A stretch of DNA of 64,000 nt from Polytrichum commune (GCA_950295325.1 OX485808.1:23270527-23334526), one strand, 5' to 3'. Positions 1 through 13,189 are shown, counted from the first letter of the stretch. The notes: a model not told the origin generated them from the sequence alone. Translations and numbers: made by a program.

Positions 1-2224
1 GAAAATGCAATTGCCTTTCTCTACCATATTATATCAACACTATAATGGCGGATCAACCTCTCATAGTTGCATGCCAAAACATGTCTCGTCCGCCCATTGG
101 TCACTTGCAACTCCTTCATGCAATCCCGCACAAAGATAGAGGAATTTGTAACCACATGCGCCACAACACCAATTTGGTCTCTTGCGGGACATGCTACACT
201 TTCAAAGCCTAGAACTCTTGATCAAAAGTGTCAACAATCATCTCCATGTGTGCCATGGACGCTTGAGTATTGGCCATGCTCGAACACCAAGGGTAAAACA
301 AAACTTTATAGTTGATTGTTTTTCACTTTGTCCTAGGTTGCCATTTGAACACGTTGCACAATGTAGGACCACACTTTGGTCGAGTACCAAAAAACACTAA
401 GTTTGTGCCACCTTTCATGTGACCTTAGTTGCGAGGAGTGGTTGTCACGTAGTTGATTTGTGACATCTATTTCCTTAGATGAACTCCTCCGAGCATCTCC
501 ATTTGTCACTGAACCGTTATACTGCAAATAATACCATGCCCACACCAGTGGGAGAGTTTCCATCTTGAGAGGAGTTCTTGTCTTGTGTGTACTAGCGAGA
601 TTGTAGTACAATGCATCCAATGAGGTTACTATGAATAGGAGAAAAGTTCCTTAATGCTGCAATAAATTTTGACAAGAGAGATGCACTTTCTCTCACAAGA
701 GGAACTCCTCCTTCTGTCCAGGACCAATCCATGAATAGAGTGAATCCGAGATAGAGTGAAGCCCTTTACCTAGCCTACATGAAGGTAGTGGAGGCCGCTA
801 TGAGGTGGCGCCACTAATGACACCTAAAATTGTCACTCCGTGGGCCTGGACACTCCTACACCATGGGAAACAGTTCAAGGTAGTAAAGTGTAAACAATTG
901 GAGGTGTTTATGGGTTGCCATTGAAATTGCTATAGACTTGCCATTGAAATTGGCAAGTGATCGACTATCCCGATCTCTAGGGATAAAAGAGTATGTCAAT
1001 TTTGTTACGAACATGCATTGGAAAATGAGGTACACTATGTGTTGGAGTACACCCTCTACAACTCCACTAGAAATAAGTTCCCTTCCCTATTTCAGAATGT
1101 AGTACGAGGTAGTCTCAAGTCTTTCTTCCATTGGACCATTATCTTGAGTACTTCTAGTCCCATAAGCTTTATGGTTGTCTGGAATTTACAATCAATCTTT
1201 TTTCATTGCAAAAGATTAAACTACACGGCTATGATAGAGGCTCCACAATGAGGAAACAACCTGGAAACAACTCAATGCTTAGCAATAGATGTGCAAGCCC
1301 AACAAAACATTATGAGGTGAGATGTGTTTCCTTTCTGCTCTATGCCATGCAAACCACCAAGTCGAAGATGGGGGGCCTTCACACATATGCCACTTCAACT
1401 TTGCTTTTGCATTGTATCATGTAATCGATGTTTGGGGGCCAATTACTGGCTGCAATGTGGGATCGGCTCTTGCCGAGTTGCATAGCAACTCGGCGAAAAA
1501 TTGGTCCCATGTTACAGCCAGTGATTGGTTCCCAATCGCCAATTACCAGGCAAAATTGGGTTTTAGAACCTTATTGCTCCCACAACGACCAATTCAACAT
1601 GTTAGAAAGGAGGATGAATAAATATGACTTAGAATCTTTCTCTAAACGGACCACTAAGAAATTGACACGTCAACAACATGGCTCCAAAATTTGAATATGA
1701 ACAATTTGCTCCCATCAACATGCTCTCTCGTTGACCACTTACATACTGCAAGTTTATACGATACGAACTCTCTGGTGAGTAAAAGGAACACATAAAAGAA
1801 CCAAAGATGGACTCGATCACCATGGCGCTCATGATTATGGAGTTGCTATCCTTGAACATCCTAGATGGCATGTTTATTGCTTCATTATTGCTAGGCCTCT
1901 TCACGGTCTCCATTGCCCATATCAATAATGGGGGAGAACCGGCAGTTAGTAACAAATGAACCGGTTGAGTTTGGGAAATAACCGGTTGAAGTTCAAGACT
2001 ACATGAAAATTACCGATCATTTTAGAGGAATTTATAGAAGAATATATCCCCAATTTAATAAAGGAAAACTGGAGGATGCGAACATGTAACCGGCTGGACT
2101 TGCAAACACTAGGATCTCAACCGATTATGCCCAAAATTTCCCCGATCATTGGCCCATATCCCTCTTACTATGGGCTCATGAAAGAGGCTAACTAGGATTC
2201 CACACAACTGAATCCAAAGAGGAT
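1..2224. other. AT-rich non-coding stretch
   Basis: I see no gene, RNA or clear transposon end here. Open frames are short (under 110 codons), lie on both strands and show no recognisable motif. Confidence 0.5.
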
Positions 2225-2988
2225 CACTACACTAAATATTGTATTTAGTGGCACTTACTATTTGGAGTTATGCAATACTATAACTATAGTAATCTCCCGC
2301 TTACCTACGCATCTCGGTTAAGTGCGCAATTTTTTTTGACAAAGATTAGGGTTCATACTTTATTGTTTGAACATGTCATGCAGAGTCATTTGCCACGAAT
2401 GTATGAATTTTTTACACTCGACATTCAATGTCAGTTTGTTAACGTTTTGTTGAAACATCTCAAACAATCGTCGTAGTTCATCGTAAATCTGTCTAGCTTC
2501 CGTTTGAGCATCGGAGCAAAGCAATTGGTTGTCGATGTCAAGGATAGTGCTCTGTAGAGCTTCAAAACCTTTGAAATCGGTAGCACTTTCAAATTCGACA
2601 AAATGCCTCAATAGGGCTAGATTTTGTCATCGATAGGTGGTTCTTCTTCAATTCGCATCTCTTCCATAACTTCATCAACGTCCTCCAACATAACAACACA
2701 ATATTTTTCATTGCTTGCATCATCGATATTTAACAAACCCCTCATTTCTTTTGGTTCAATGCAAATCTGCAAAGTACGCACTAACGGCTCCGGTTCAAAG
2801 TGCGTACTTAAGCGGGAAATTACTGTATCTAATGTATATCTCATTTTTGGGGGTCAACAAAATTGGTTGTTTGTACATTATAAAACATCAACATATATAT
2901 TTGATCTATTTTTACTTTAAAATAGAGAGCTATCACATTTCGTAACTCCAATTAGTAAGTGACACTACATTCAATATTTAGTGTCATC
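2225..2988. mobile_element. TIR element with CACTA-like ends and a decayed coding core
   Basis: The left end reads CACTACACTAAATATTG and continues into GGCACTTACTATTTGGAGTTA. The right end is its imperfect inverted copy (TAACTCCAATTAGTAAGTGAC, then CAATATTTAGTG). The inverted repeat is about 45 bp long. The outermost bases on the right have decayed (GTGTCATC instead of GTGTAGTG), so the right border and target duplication are uncertain. The same end sequence recurs near 30025 and, with variation, at 41869 and 42432, so this is a dispersed family. The CACTA start suggests En/Spm-type ends, but no matching 3-bp duplication is visible. Confidence 0.5.
2360..2844 (-). pseudogene. Decayed ORF inside the TIR element, possible transposase tail
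   Basis: Two consecutive open frames occupy most of the space between the inverted repeats: 75 residues (2617-2844) and 83 residues (2360-2611). They are in different frames and separated by a few bases, as expected for one reading frame broken by an indel. The first ends in an acidic stretch (EDVDEVMEEMRIEEEPP); the second is helical and ends near the left TIR. I do not recognise the family. Position inside the TIRs suggests the C-terminal part of the element's own protein, but acidic tails are common and the case is weak. Confidence 0.3.
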
Positions 2989-2991
2989 AAC

Positions 2992-3190
2992 ATAACTTGA
3001 AAAAACCTTTAAGAAAAAAAGGAAGACCCCACTTTGACAATGAATAAGATCTCACATGAACTCCAAAATTCACAAGGAAATTGGGTTACGGGCTTGATTT
3101 AGATTACCCAACCATCTTGTACTAATCACATGTTCCAAACCGTATGAGAAATGGAACCACTTAAGCCCCGTCTTAGGTCTACCTTAGGGT
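2992..3190. repeat. Family A dispersed repeat, partial copy
   Basis: It shares the phrases 'TTTGACAATGAATAAGATCTC', 'TTGGGTTACGG', 'CTTGTACTAATCACATGTT' and 'ACCACTTAAGCC..GTCTTAGGTC' in the same order with copies near 9720-9990, 13330-13530 and 40100-40270. It immediately follows the TIR element. No coding potential is seen. Confidence 0.55.
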
Positions 3191-3650
3191 TTGAGACTCC
3201 CACCATTTAATTTACAAGACCTAGCTAGAACCTCCACCCAAAAAGCTCCATTGACACCAAATGTCATCTACTTTATACTTTTAAGTCCACAACATTCGGG
3301 GTGTCGGACTCCCAAATGTCCTTTCCCGACGAGGACGAACATCGGGAACTCCGCCACCAAAAATCTCTTGGGGCACGGTGGGCATGAAAAAGGGCCTCCG
3401 TCCCCGACCCATCCCGAAAAGGTGCGACCAAAGCACACGGCCACACTTGCTAGCCTATCTATCCATCCCCCTTCGGTTGGTTTTTTAATCCGGCTACGCA
3501 CCGGTCGTTTGCGAATCTAAAATTTATGGGCTCGAATATTCCATGATGATTCCGTGGTTTTGTGGACGAACTAGTGAGAAATATGGATGAGATTGCCAAC
3601 TTTTGGATAATTGTGTATGTATTTGGATAAGCATTTGTATGATCATAATA

Positions 3651-4187
3651 CAGTCTACCCTCTATAAATGTTAACCCTCGGGAGTGGATCAAAGTTAACA
3701 TTTATAGAGGTGTTAACAGTTAACAATTATAAAATTACTTTTTTGAGCAATATACAAATCTTAACATTTATAAATATAAGCAATTGTGAAGAGTCCTTGT
3801 GAGAGAATACCATTCATAAAATTGCAAACCCAATCAAAACTTTATTCAATATCAAGTTTACAAATCACGGGTGAAGTATGAATCAATGGTTCTTTGGTGA
3901 GATTCATCTGCATGCACAACTTGCAAATATTTCTCAATCTGCACCAACAAACCCACATACTTGGACACATCACATGAACGTGATTCCATGTACCTTTTAT
4001 CATCCATATTATGGTTGTATTTCATTCGTTAACATTTATAGAGTCAAATTTACAAAGAAGGGAGTACCATTTTGTTAACAGTTAACACATTTAACATTTA
4101 TAGTGTGCAATATGTGGGGAGTAGAAGAAAGTTAACATTTAGAGTGGGTTAACACTTATAGGTGTAACATTTATAGAGGGTGGACTG
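3651..4187. mobile_element. pogo/Tigger-like MITE (Tc1/mariner superfamily)
   Basis: The ends are CAGTCTACCCTCTATAAATG and, inverted, CAGTCCACCCTCTATAAATG. Both are directly flanked by TA (3649-3650 and 4188-4189), the Tc1/mariner target duplication. Sub-terminal copies of 'AACATTTATAGAGG' occur in both orientations at each end, as is usual for pogo/Tigger ends. At 537 bp with no transposase, the element is non-autonomous. Confidence 0.85.
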
Positions 4188-4205
4188 TATGTGGCTTTTG
4201 TTACT

Positions 4206-4537
4206 CAACTACACAAAATATGATATTTAGTGTTTGATTATATTTAGTGTTGTTACCACTCTACCATGCTCAACACTAATTTTCAATTCTTTGACAATTA
4301 GTGTTAGACATAAATGTGCCGCTACTTTCCCTACTGCCACTTCTCTTATTATATCCCTTTTTTCATATCCTTACTAATACCAAATTCAAACATGTAACTT
4401 CCACATATTACCATAGTTGATATTTAGTGTTTGAATTTACATTTTTGTTACTTACTTTCATAGGATTATTGATATTTAGTGTATGCGTTTGTATTTAGTG
4501 TATCAAATACTAAATATCATTTTTTTTTTTGTAGTTA
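4206..4537. mobile_element. Possible small TIR element
   Basis: The left end 'AACTACACAAAATATGATATT' and the inverted right end 'AACTACAAAAAAAAAAATGA' followed by 'TATTTAGTATTTGA' form an imperfect inverted repeat of about 30 bp. The motif ATTTAGTGT occurs several times inside. No clear target duplication was found. Confidence 0.35.
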
Positions 4538-4669
4538 TAGCCAATGCTCCTCCCTTCAAATCTTGAGATATAAAATTGCTAATACTCTTGCTATGTAAAG
4601 TAAATTTCTCCTCTAAATGCTTGCTTTGAAGGGTTCACTCTTCAAGGTTATAGGGTGTTGATTGAAGTT

Positions 4670-5960
4670 TGAGACGACTAAAGGTGGAAAAAACTTTTAT
4701 TGCTCAAATGATTAGAGTCAAATGGAACTACAATTTACAAGATCAAGTGAAAATATGAAGCATGGTGGAGAGAGCTCTATGGGTTTGAAACTTTACTCCA
4801 AATTTTGATTTTTAACCATGGCTCACCTCTTGTTGTGTGCCTCTTAGGGTGCCCTTAAGAGTTGTAAATCATTGTTCGATTAGTGGAACTAGAATTTACA
4901 AGATTAAGGGAACTCTTTAAGCATGGTGGAATGTCCCATTGTTTTGAAACTTTGAACCAAAATTTGATTTGTCAACTTGGCTCATCTCCTCTTATGTGCC
5001 TCTTAGTGTACCCTTAAGAGTTGTGAATTGTATTTCTATTAATGAAACTACAATTTACAAGATTAGGTGAAAACTTGGAAGCATGCTGGATAGTCCCATT
5101 GGTTTGAAACTTTGAACCAATTTTGAAGATTCACCATGGCTTACCTCCTGTTATGTGCCTCTTAGGTGCCTTTATGATAAATTGTCATTATGTTAACGGA
5201 ACTGCAATTTATAAGAATCAAGGAAACATGGGAAGCTCGGTAAAAAGTTCCATTGTTTTGATATTTTGAACCAAAATTTGATTTTTTGACGTGGCTCGAC
5301 TCCTCTTATGTGCCTCTTAGGTAACCCTTAAGAGTTGTAAATTTAAGTTCCATTCACAGAACCACAACTTTCAAGATTAAGGGAAAACTGGGAAGCATAC
5401 TGAAATATCTAGTTGTTTTGAAATTTTGAACCAAATTTTGGTTTTTCGACATGGCTCATGTTATGTTGTGTGCCTCTTAAGGTCCTTTTATGGTTTTAAA
5501 TTTTTGTTCCATCAATGAAACTAAAATTTACAGCTCTTAAGGGAACCCTAAAAGCATGGTGGAATGTCTCGTTGTTTTGAAACTTTGAACCAAAATTTGG
5601 TTTTTTGACTTAATCACCTCCTCTTGTGTGCCTCTTAGGGCACCCTTAAGAGCTGTAAATTGTAGTTTTATTAACAGAACTACAATTTACAAGATTGAGG
5701 GAAAACATGGAAGCATGGTGAAAAATCTTGTTGTTTTGAAACTTTGAACAGAAAAATTGATTTTATGACATGGTTCACCTTCTCTTGTGTGTGTCTAGAG
5801 TGACCAAGACTATAAATTACAAGACTGAAGGTACCTTCGAGAGCATGCTTAAAAATCGTGATCTTGGAAAATTTGAAACCAAAATTTAATATTTCAGCAT
5901 GGCCCCGTTTTTCATGTGTGTCATAGTTTATTTCTAGGACTTGTAAATTTTATCTTTGGA
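4670..5960. repeat. Tandem array, ~160-bp unit, about eight diverged copies
   Basis: The phrase 'TTTGAAACTTTGAACC' or a variant recurs near 4783, 4943, 5103, 5257, 5416, 5576 and 5735, a period of about 155-160 bp. Each unit also carries 'GTGTGCCTCTTAGGGTGCCC', 'AAGAGTTGTAAAT' and 'ACTACAATTTACAAGATTAAG', plus a short inverted repeat around the last phrase. Copies are visibly diverged and the last one is short. The period is close to nucleosome length, typical of plant satellite monomers. Confidence 0.8.
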
Positions 5961-7439
5961 AAGAGAAGATATAATTTACAAGATCTAAGGCGATCTTGAA
6001 AGTGTACTAGAATGTTCCATTTTTGCAAATACAATATCTTTGATGCAAATACAATACCTTTGGATAATGATGTGTTTCCCTTAAGATATTTGAAGAGAGA
6101 TGTTGAAGCTTGAAGGCAATCCAATTCATCGCTTCTTCACCAAACTTGTGTGTTTGGATAGAGTGGTAGGCTTGATTATTTCATGTAGATTTGACAATTT
6201 TTTTAGATGCAAGAAAGAGAGCATGCTACATCATAGAGGAATTGTAGAAGGATAAATAACTGATTTTTCTTCTTCTAGAAAATAGTAGAAAATGACAAGA
6301 ATAATAATAATTATTATGTAAAAAGAATGTGCAAATAGCAAATTGTCACATAGTGAACCCCAACGTGAACATTTGTATTAGTTAGATGATGATCAAGTGA
6401 ATAGATGCAGAACAATTGTGTCCCAACCAAGCATTTATGTGAAAGACAATGAGGACAAAGTGAGCTATACAACCCAAGATTCATCGAGCACATAAGAATC
6501 TCACGATTTGCAGAGCTGCAATAAGGTGCATCACTTTTCATAATTGCACAACCATTACTCTTTATTCCCAAAAGTTGTATTTCACTCGAAGTTATTGTGG
6601 AATACTGGTCAGATATTGCAATTGATTATATCCCACTTTGTTTGAATTTTCTTTTGTGTATCTCACTCACCATGATGCTTCCATTCTTTTATTTGCCTTT
6701 CAGAAGAAACCAATGAGAATTTCTCTAGGTTTCCTAAGATTTTGTATTGCAAAAATATGGTGGGATTTCAACGAGTTGCCATTGTGTTTTTCACTTAATA
6801 CATTTTTAACGGTACACACTAAACTTTACATTATTTCCCGTTCTAATCCCTCCCTCTTTATTGTGTTGCAATATTCAATTGGATTTTGTCATCCCCCACT
6901 TAATGTTAGTTAAGGTTATTAGAATCGATGTATTCTACATCATGTTGGTTTTCCATTCAAATTCCAAGTCTGAATTTGTTTTCAAAAAAGTTGTGCAATA
7001 TCCAAGGTGGATGTTGAGGCCTTGGACAAATACCTCAATCTTACATCAACAAGCATGCAATTCATGAACATAAAAATGCCATGGAGAGGTGGTAGAGAGA
7101 AGGATTCCAAATTGATGGAAATCTTAATTGAGGCTTTAACAATTTATGCATTTGTCATCCTTGATGCTTACACATGTTTAGATATCAATGTGGTTTCTTC
7201 ATGGTTCATATAGATTTATTGACCTTCTCAACGTTTAATTTTCATGGTCTTGATGTTCAAGATAAACTACTTTAGGAGACAATAGATAGTTGACAATGTC
7301 ATCCACTCTATGTTTGATTGGATTGCATATGACTGGATATGATTGAATATGACATTATATCCGATCCAAATTTAAACTGCATTGGATTTTCCATTCTATA
7401 TGCATGCAATTGTATTTTATAGTTCCATAGGAACCAAAT
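5961..7439. other. Non-coding stretch, nothing recognised
   Basis: Only short open frames (up to 91 codons on the plus strand near 6640-7210) with no family signature and no repeated structure that I could see. Confidence 0.4.
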
Positions 7440-8115
7440 TTTCTCAACTAGGTGCGGACTATATAAATATCAACACTTTGGCAACTTTTAAATTTTTTCA
7501 AAATGTCTTTTATTTTTCTCAAATGCGTCACACATGGCCGTCATATTATTTTCCATGATTTTTGAAGTGATTTTGTAAAATTTACATAGAAAAAATTGAA
7601 AGTCACTCTCAAATCAGAGGGTACACTTATCAACATTTTGGTAGATTTCAAGTTTTCTCATAAATTCCTTTATTTTTCTCAATTGCGTTAGAAATGGCTC
7701 TCGCAGTGTTTCCCAAGGCTTTCGAAGTGATTTTGAAAAATCTCCAAAAAATTGAAATTTGTACCCTTGGATATGAGAGTACAAATATCAACATTTTGTA
7801 GCTTTTAAAATTTCTCCAAATTTTCTTTTATGTTTCTCAAAATGCTTTACAAATGGCCCTTGTAGCATTTTCTAGGGGTTTTGAAGTAATTTTCAAAAAC
7901 CTCCAAAAAAAAATTGAAATTTGTACCCTTGGATCCAAGGGCATTAATATCAACATTATGGTGACTTTTAGTTTTCTTCTCGTAATTATTTTTCCCTCAA
8001 ATGCTTTACAAAGAGCTTTTGAATTATTTATGAGTGTTTTGAAGTGCCCTTGACAATTCTCCAAGAAGTGTAAATTTGTATTCATGTTGCCAAAGATACA
8101 AATATCAAAAATTTT
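7440..8115. repeat. Second tandem array, ~159-bp unit, about four copies
   Basis: 'ATCAACATTTTG' and variants recur near 7471, 7631, 7789, 7951 and 8106 (spacings 160, 158, 162 and 155). The unit also contains 'TTTTATTTTTCTCAAATGC', 'TTTGAAGTGATTTT' and 'AAATTGAAATTTGTACCCTT'. The sequence is unrelated to the array at 4670-5960 although the period is the same. Confidence 0.8.
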
Positions 8116-9529
8116 GTGACTCTAGAGTTGGCTCAAACTCTCTCACTGCTCACAAGTTACTGCTCATCGGTCACAGGATAACACTCCCCACTTTACCATA
8201 GTAAAGGACTCCCTCTCTGTGGTCCACTCTCTAGTAGAATCACTTTAAGTTGTGGATCCCATGATCAAAACTAACATCTTACATTACACAAGGCTCTACA
8301 TAAAAAAAGTTGAAGATTTTATTTGATCAAAGCTTGAGAGATATTGATAGTGATTCATTGATGAAGGTGTTGAACTCTCCCCTCTGAGTTGCATATTTCA
8401 AGTGGCAATAAAGTTGAAAGTGGAAAGAGAATCCATACATCAATGATAATGAAAACATGCGAACATCTTCTTCTTTTTAAATGAATAAATAAATAAAATC
8501 ACATCTAGCTTGTTTAGAGGTGTCTATAATGGGAACATGTGGTTTTGCTCTTATTGAAGTGAAGTTCTAGTGTTGATGGATAGAACAATGTACAACCAAT
8601 TCCCTCATGATGTCGAGTCCAATCTTTCTCTCAACGTTAACCTCTCTTTAATCAAGCTAATTACACAACGTGATGAGTATGATCAATAGTTGGAGTTTTC
8701 ATCAACAACGCAAATGTTATTACTTATTGCTAAATTCCACATATGTATAAGTTAATGGCAAGCCTTTCATGTCACCTTGTTTTACTCCATTATATTTACT
8801 TGACAACTCTAGATACATTCAAACCAAGTCAAGGGGTTCACATTATAGTGTGGACCCATATTGATTTTATTGCCCTCTACCTATACATGGATTTAATTGC
8901 TTATCCAAAGCTCGGTGTAAGGGAGTGTAATAAAGTTTTCAAGAAAGACCAACCAAAATAAGGCAAGTGATGTTTTAGAAGTAATAATCATTTTATGGCC
9001 ATAGGAAATTGAACTTCAAAGTTTCAAACTTGTGTTGGGACATTCTCCATTATAGAATGCACCAATGCCATTGCAATGCGTTGGTTCTAGTATAATCCAC
9101 ATACAAAAAGCATCTTTAACTCATGCTCTTGAAAGCTATTCACATGTGAATGGACATCTAGGTGGCGAGAGGCAATTGTTGCATACAAATGTATCTCTCA
9201 TCCATTCATGTTAAAAACATATCCATTGTAGATTTCTGTGGTTGGTTCATCTCAATTATGTCCTTCATGACTAATTTGGCAGCTCTGAAGATAACTATGG
9301 CATCAATTGAACTAAAAACAAAACAAACAAAAAAACAAATACCATGCTACATATTATTCCTTGGCATTTTTTTGTTGGATGAATGAGAGGTATCCTCAAA
9401 TGCGATAACTCTCACTTGCCCTCTCAAGTCTATACCCACACATGCTATCTTTTCATTTATTTTCTATAGCAAGATTATTTTTGTGTAATGCTTGGCTTGG
9501 GCTTCTAAGATTCACATGACTTGAGGTAA
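8116..9529. other. Non-coding stretch, nothing recognised
   Basis: AT-rich sequence with short open frames only; no transposon ends or tandem structure seen. Confidence 0.4.
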
Positions 9530-9990
9530 GCATGCCTAATTCAATTACATATCTTTAACGGAAAATCAAGTTATATGTGAATGGCGTGTGGTCAGATGTG
9601 GATCTAAGAAATGGACAAACATAAAATTATGTGTGTAAAAGAAAGTGGACTACATGGTCAACATTTGTTAATAATTCCAAGCTCAAGTATCAACACAATT
9701 GAAGTTACCTATGTGATCATAGTAAGATAAAAGAGAAACTTCAGTTTGACAATGAATATACGGTTCTCATTGAGCTCCCAATCTTTTTAGGAAAATAAGT
9801 ACAACCTCAATTTGGATTTGCATGGGATTTGCCAGTCATGTTGTAATAATCACGTGTTTGATATCCTTGGGAAAGTGCACTAATTTGAAGAAGAAGGAAA
9901 GGAGTGCGTTCTTTAGGCTCACTAATCTTATTAGGGTGGATAAACATACGGCCTCATATGGTTCGTCATCTTTGAGAGCCTCCTAGATGG
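9530..9990. repeat. Family A dispersed repeat
   Basis: Shares ordered blocks with the copies at 11160, 13190 and 39880: 'CTAATTCAATTACATATCTT', 'GTGTGGTCAGATGTGGATCT', 'AGTTTGACAATGAATA', 'AATTTGGATTTGCATG', 'AATAATCACGTGTTTGATAT' and 'GGGAAAGTGCACTAATTTG'. No terminal repeats were resolved. Confidence 0.55.
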
Positions 9991-10279
9991 ATGCAACAAT
10001 CAATTGAGTATCTCAAAATCTCAAGCAACGAGCGAGAGAGAGAGAGAAAGAGAGTATTTTTAGTTGTTTTTGACACTGAAATTAGTTTTAAAAATCTTGA
10101 ATTAGTCTAGTCCAAGTCATTTGAGATGAATTAGCCACAAAACTACTGAAAGTCGAGTTTTAATGTTGGATGGATGAGAGATAATCTCGTACACGATAAA
10201 TACCCTCTCCCTCTCTCCCAAAGACACCCAATGTCGCCAACTCATCTCTAGCTTTCAAGCATTGTGTCCACCTAAAAGG

Positions 10280-11010
10280 CAACCAAATTAGTCCACATTT
10301 GAAAGAGGGAAAACAATGGGTTGTTGCGTACTACACGAACAATAATAACAAGCCACCACCACATGGTGGGGTGTCGTTCCACTTTTGCCTAGCTCGCTTC
10401 TAGAACCTAGAACGATAAGTTTGGTCCAACACACAAACTTGAAACACCCGAAGAAGGAAAGGAAAGGTGGGTGGATTCCGTTCACTCGCACGGAAACGGG
10501 TCCCCCGAAATCTACCCCACGGGTACATTCCAAAGACTTTACCGCCCGAGTTTCTTAGTCCGCCCCGAGAATTGTCAATGAGGTTGCCTCCGACTTGCCC
10601 CACACACCACCACGACTCGCCTTCGCTTGGCCTCCCGGAGGCAATTCCGAGGCGTTACCGATCGATCAAGGGCGTCGTGTGCCTTGGTTCTTCCTCCCAC
10701 TCTAGATTCACCATGCACATTCCCCCCCCCCCCCCCCCCCCCCCGCCCTCCGATTGGTTGCATATTGGGGGGGGGGGGGTTGAATAATGTTCCTTGGGCA
10801 CGGGGCCCCACTTCCAACCCCACGGCACGATCATTTTGCCTTGACCCCAACAATCCAAAAAGCCCTTTCTCTCCCCCATCGTGGCAACAAGCCCTCCCCA
10901 CGACCTAATTGGTGACTCATGATTCCCTTTTCATTTCCCGTTCCCTTCTCTTTCGTTTCTTCCCTCGGCCTTGAATCCAACCCTTCCTTTCGTTGACCGT
11001 TCACTTAAAC
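10280..11010. other. GC-rich island with long poly-C and poly-G tracts
   Basis: Composition shifts sharply from the AT-rich surroundings to CpG-containing, GC-rich DNA. It contains a run of 23 C (10722-10744) and one of 13 G (10767-10779) only 22 bases apart, which could pair as a hairpin or form G-quadruplex/i-motif structures. Overlapping open frames in several phases here are low-complexity proline/glycine products of the homopolymers, and I do not call them genes. Nothing marks the ends of a mobile element. Confidence 0.6.
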
Positions 11011-11159
11011 ACCTAGTAGGAAACTCACCAACGCATCAACGAATCATTCAGTTATTTGTCCACAACTTGTCGACTAGATAGTTTGTGAGAGCCGCCTCGT
11101 GCTGTCGAAGACTGCTAAGCATCCTCAAATATAAATATGTATATATTCTATGTTTCTTT

Positions 11160-11470
11160 AAGAAAGGATTGGGGTGCCTAATTCTGTGATTGATCTTCAA
11201 CATACACTTTTAATTGAATGGTGTATGGTTGGGTGTGAACCTAAGAACTCGTACCAAAAAACATGTGTTAAAATGAGATGTGAATACATGTTGAAAATTT
11301 GTCAACCACTTCTAGGTGCAATAGTAAACATAATTGAGGAAACCTTTATTCCAATCGTAACCTATAACCTATATACGAGTTCACTAACTTAGAGAATCTT
11401 CGATTTGACAATGACTAGGAATTTCATGTGGACTTTGAAATTTGAGAATACAACCTCTATAGACCCAACG
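11160..11470. repeat. Family A dispersed repeat
   Basis: 'GTGCCTAATTCTGTGATTGA', 'GAATGGTGTATGGTTGGGTG' and 'AACATGTGTTAAAATGAGAT' match the copy at 39890-40020 ('GTGCCTAATTCGGTGTTTGA', 'AAGTGGTGTATGGTTGAGTG', 'ACACGTGTTGAAATGAGATT') over its full length. Confidence 0.65.
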
Positions 11471-12064
11471 TGTGCAACCAAAACAATTTTGTTCAAAAAG
11501 ATTGTAACTCTGGTTGTTTATAGTTTGTTTTTCTCAAATGTTCTTTTCAAGGATTTTTTCACTTAGGTAGAGGGTTGAGCACTTGATCTAATATTTAATG
11601 ACTAGCATTTTGTACTAAAATATTTAAGTTTTTTAATTTAAGTGTATTTTTCGTATAAGGAAACAACTAGGTTATTCATACGACAATTTTGGCCCATTCT
11701 CCACCATCTTATGCAACATATAATTTTTAGCCACTCGAAGTATTCTCAAGAAAACTCAGTTGGTTTTTCTTACAATGTTTTTCTAAAGGAAAATGCTTCT
11801 AAATCAGTTTCATGAAAATCAATCGCAATACAACAAACTCTAACTGTGTGCACGTAGTCTGAAATTCACACTTTACAACTTTATGATTTATTTTGTGTGT
11901 TGAAGATAATAGAAATGCACATCATATATGGTATATGCACCCCAAAACCAACATTAACCTATAAACCAATATTATGCACCACAATCATACATTTGGGTGT
12001 CTGAAAAGTATGATAAATGTACAAAAGTGTTGGTTTTGGGCATGCTTTGACCTTTTGGTTTTGT

Positions 12065-12255
12065 CACGGGGAGGTCACTCCATTGTAAAGTTGAACAACC
12101 ACGTGCGAACACTTCACATGTAAAAAATCCTACTTTTTACATAAAGCATCACCAAAATGAGTCAAACTTTTATCAATTATTTTTCATGTAATATAAGGGT
12201 AGCAAACTTTGTTCACACGTGGTGTTCAACTTGACAATGAAGTGACCTCCTCGTG
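12065..12255. mobile_element. hAT-type MITE, copy 1 (191 bp)
   Basis: The TIRs are CACGGGGAGGTCACTCCATT and, inverted, CACGAGGAGGTCACTTCATT. The element is flanked by the identical 8-bp duplication GGTTTTGT (12057-12064 and 12256-12263), the length expected for hAT transposons. Sub-terminal segments carry CACGTG palindromes within 'AACCACGTGCGAAC' and 'CACACGTGGTGTTC'. The same structure recurs at 31109-31527. There is no coding capacity. Confidence 0.85.
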
Positions 12256-12263
12256 GGTTTTGT

Positions 12264-13189
12264 GTCCACGGCTTCAACCTTTTGCGATCTTGTTGAAACT
12301 AAGAAGCATGTTTTGGGCTATCCCTCCCCAAGACGTAGGCAAGTGAACTTGCTTATCACCTCCAAAAGCTTGATCACGAAGCTTCTTTCATGGTCATCCT
12401 CCTCTCTACATCATGAAGTGCACACCTCTCGAGAGATATTTGATAGTTTCATCACATCGAGGTCATATCGTGCCTTGCAACACTTCACCATCCCATGATA
12501 ATTTTAGTCAATATCATCAAATTACTCATCAAAATTGATGATATTCCCGATTATGCTCAAACATTCAACCAATCCAACGTCTTATTCAATATGTGGAGAA
12601 TCGAATGTATTTCTAACGGTGCGGATGATAATCTTTTGATGTTGCCTCGCAATTTCTATTTTTGAATGGTTCCCAAGCAACCTATGTAGATGTTATTCTA
12701 TAACAAATCTTAGAACTTACTCTACTTCTCATGTCCTTGTAGGCATTGAACCTCTAAGTACTGAAGCAATTTTTAGCTTTCATACTATAGATTATTGATT
12801 TATTTTTAAACAGAAATCTTGGATTCAAAAGACATTTCACCTTACTTCATGCAACTAAATGATTTTTTGAAATTAAAACTACATCTATATGATTATAATG
12901 TTGAAATATTCATTATGACCTTCATAAGTTGGGCTATAAAAATTTGACAAAAATAAGAAGAGAAGAGCTAATGACATGACATAGTCGAGGATTTCAAAGT
13001 CATCGTGAACCTATGTGTATTCAGGCTTTAAAATTTCCTTAAAAAAAAAAATCAAATCAAATGTGAGAATTTTAACCAAAAACTCGATACACTGATAATT
13101 TGTTATCATGCAATCATGGTAACACTATAGACCTTCTTATTACTACGTGCGATTTGGTTGCCACATATTAGGGAGGTTTGAGTCTATTT
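12264..13189. other. Non-coding stretch, nothing recognised
   Basis: One 81-codon open frame (12253-12498) overlaps the MITE end and has no recognisable motif. No other structure seen. Confidence 0.4.

Noticed and set aside
10467-10908. Overlapping ORFs of 74-108 codons on both strands with proline or glycine runs
   Set aside because: They are translations of the C23 and G13 homopolymers and flanking GC-rich DNA; no domain and no consistent frame.
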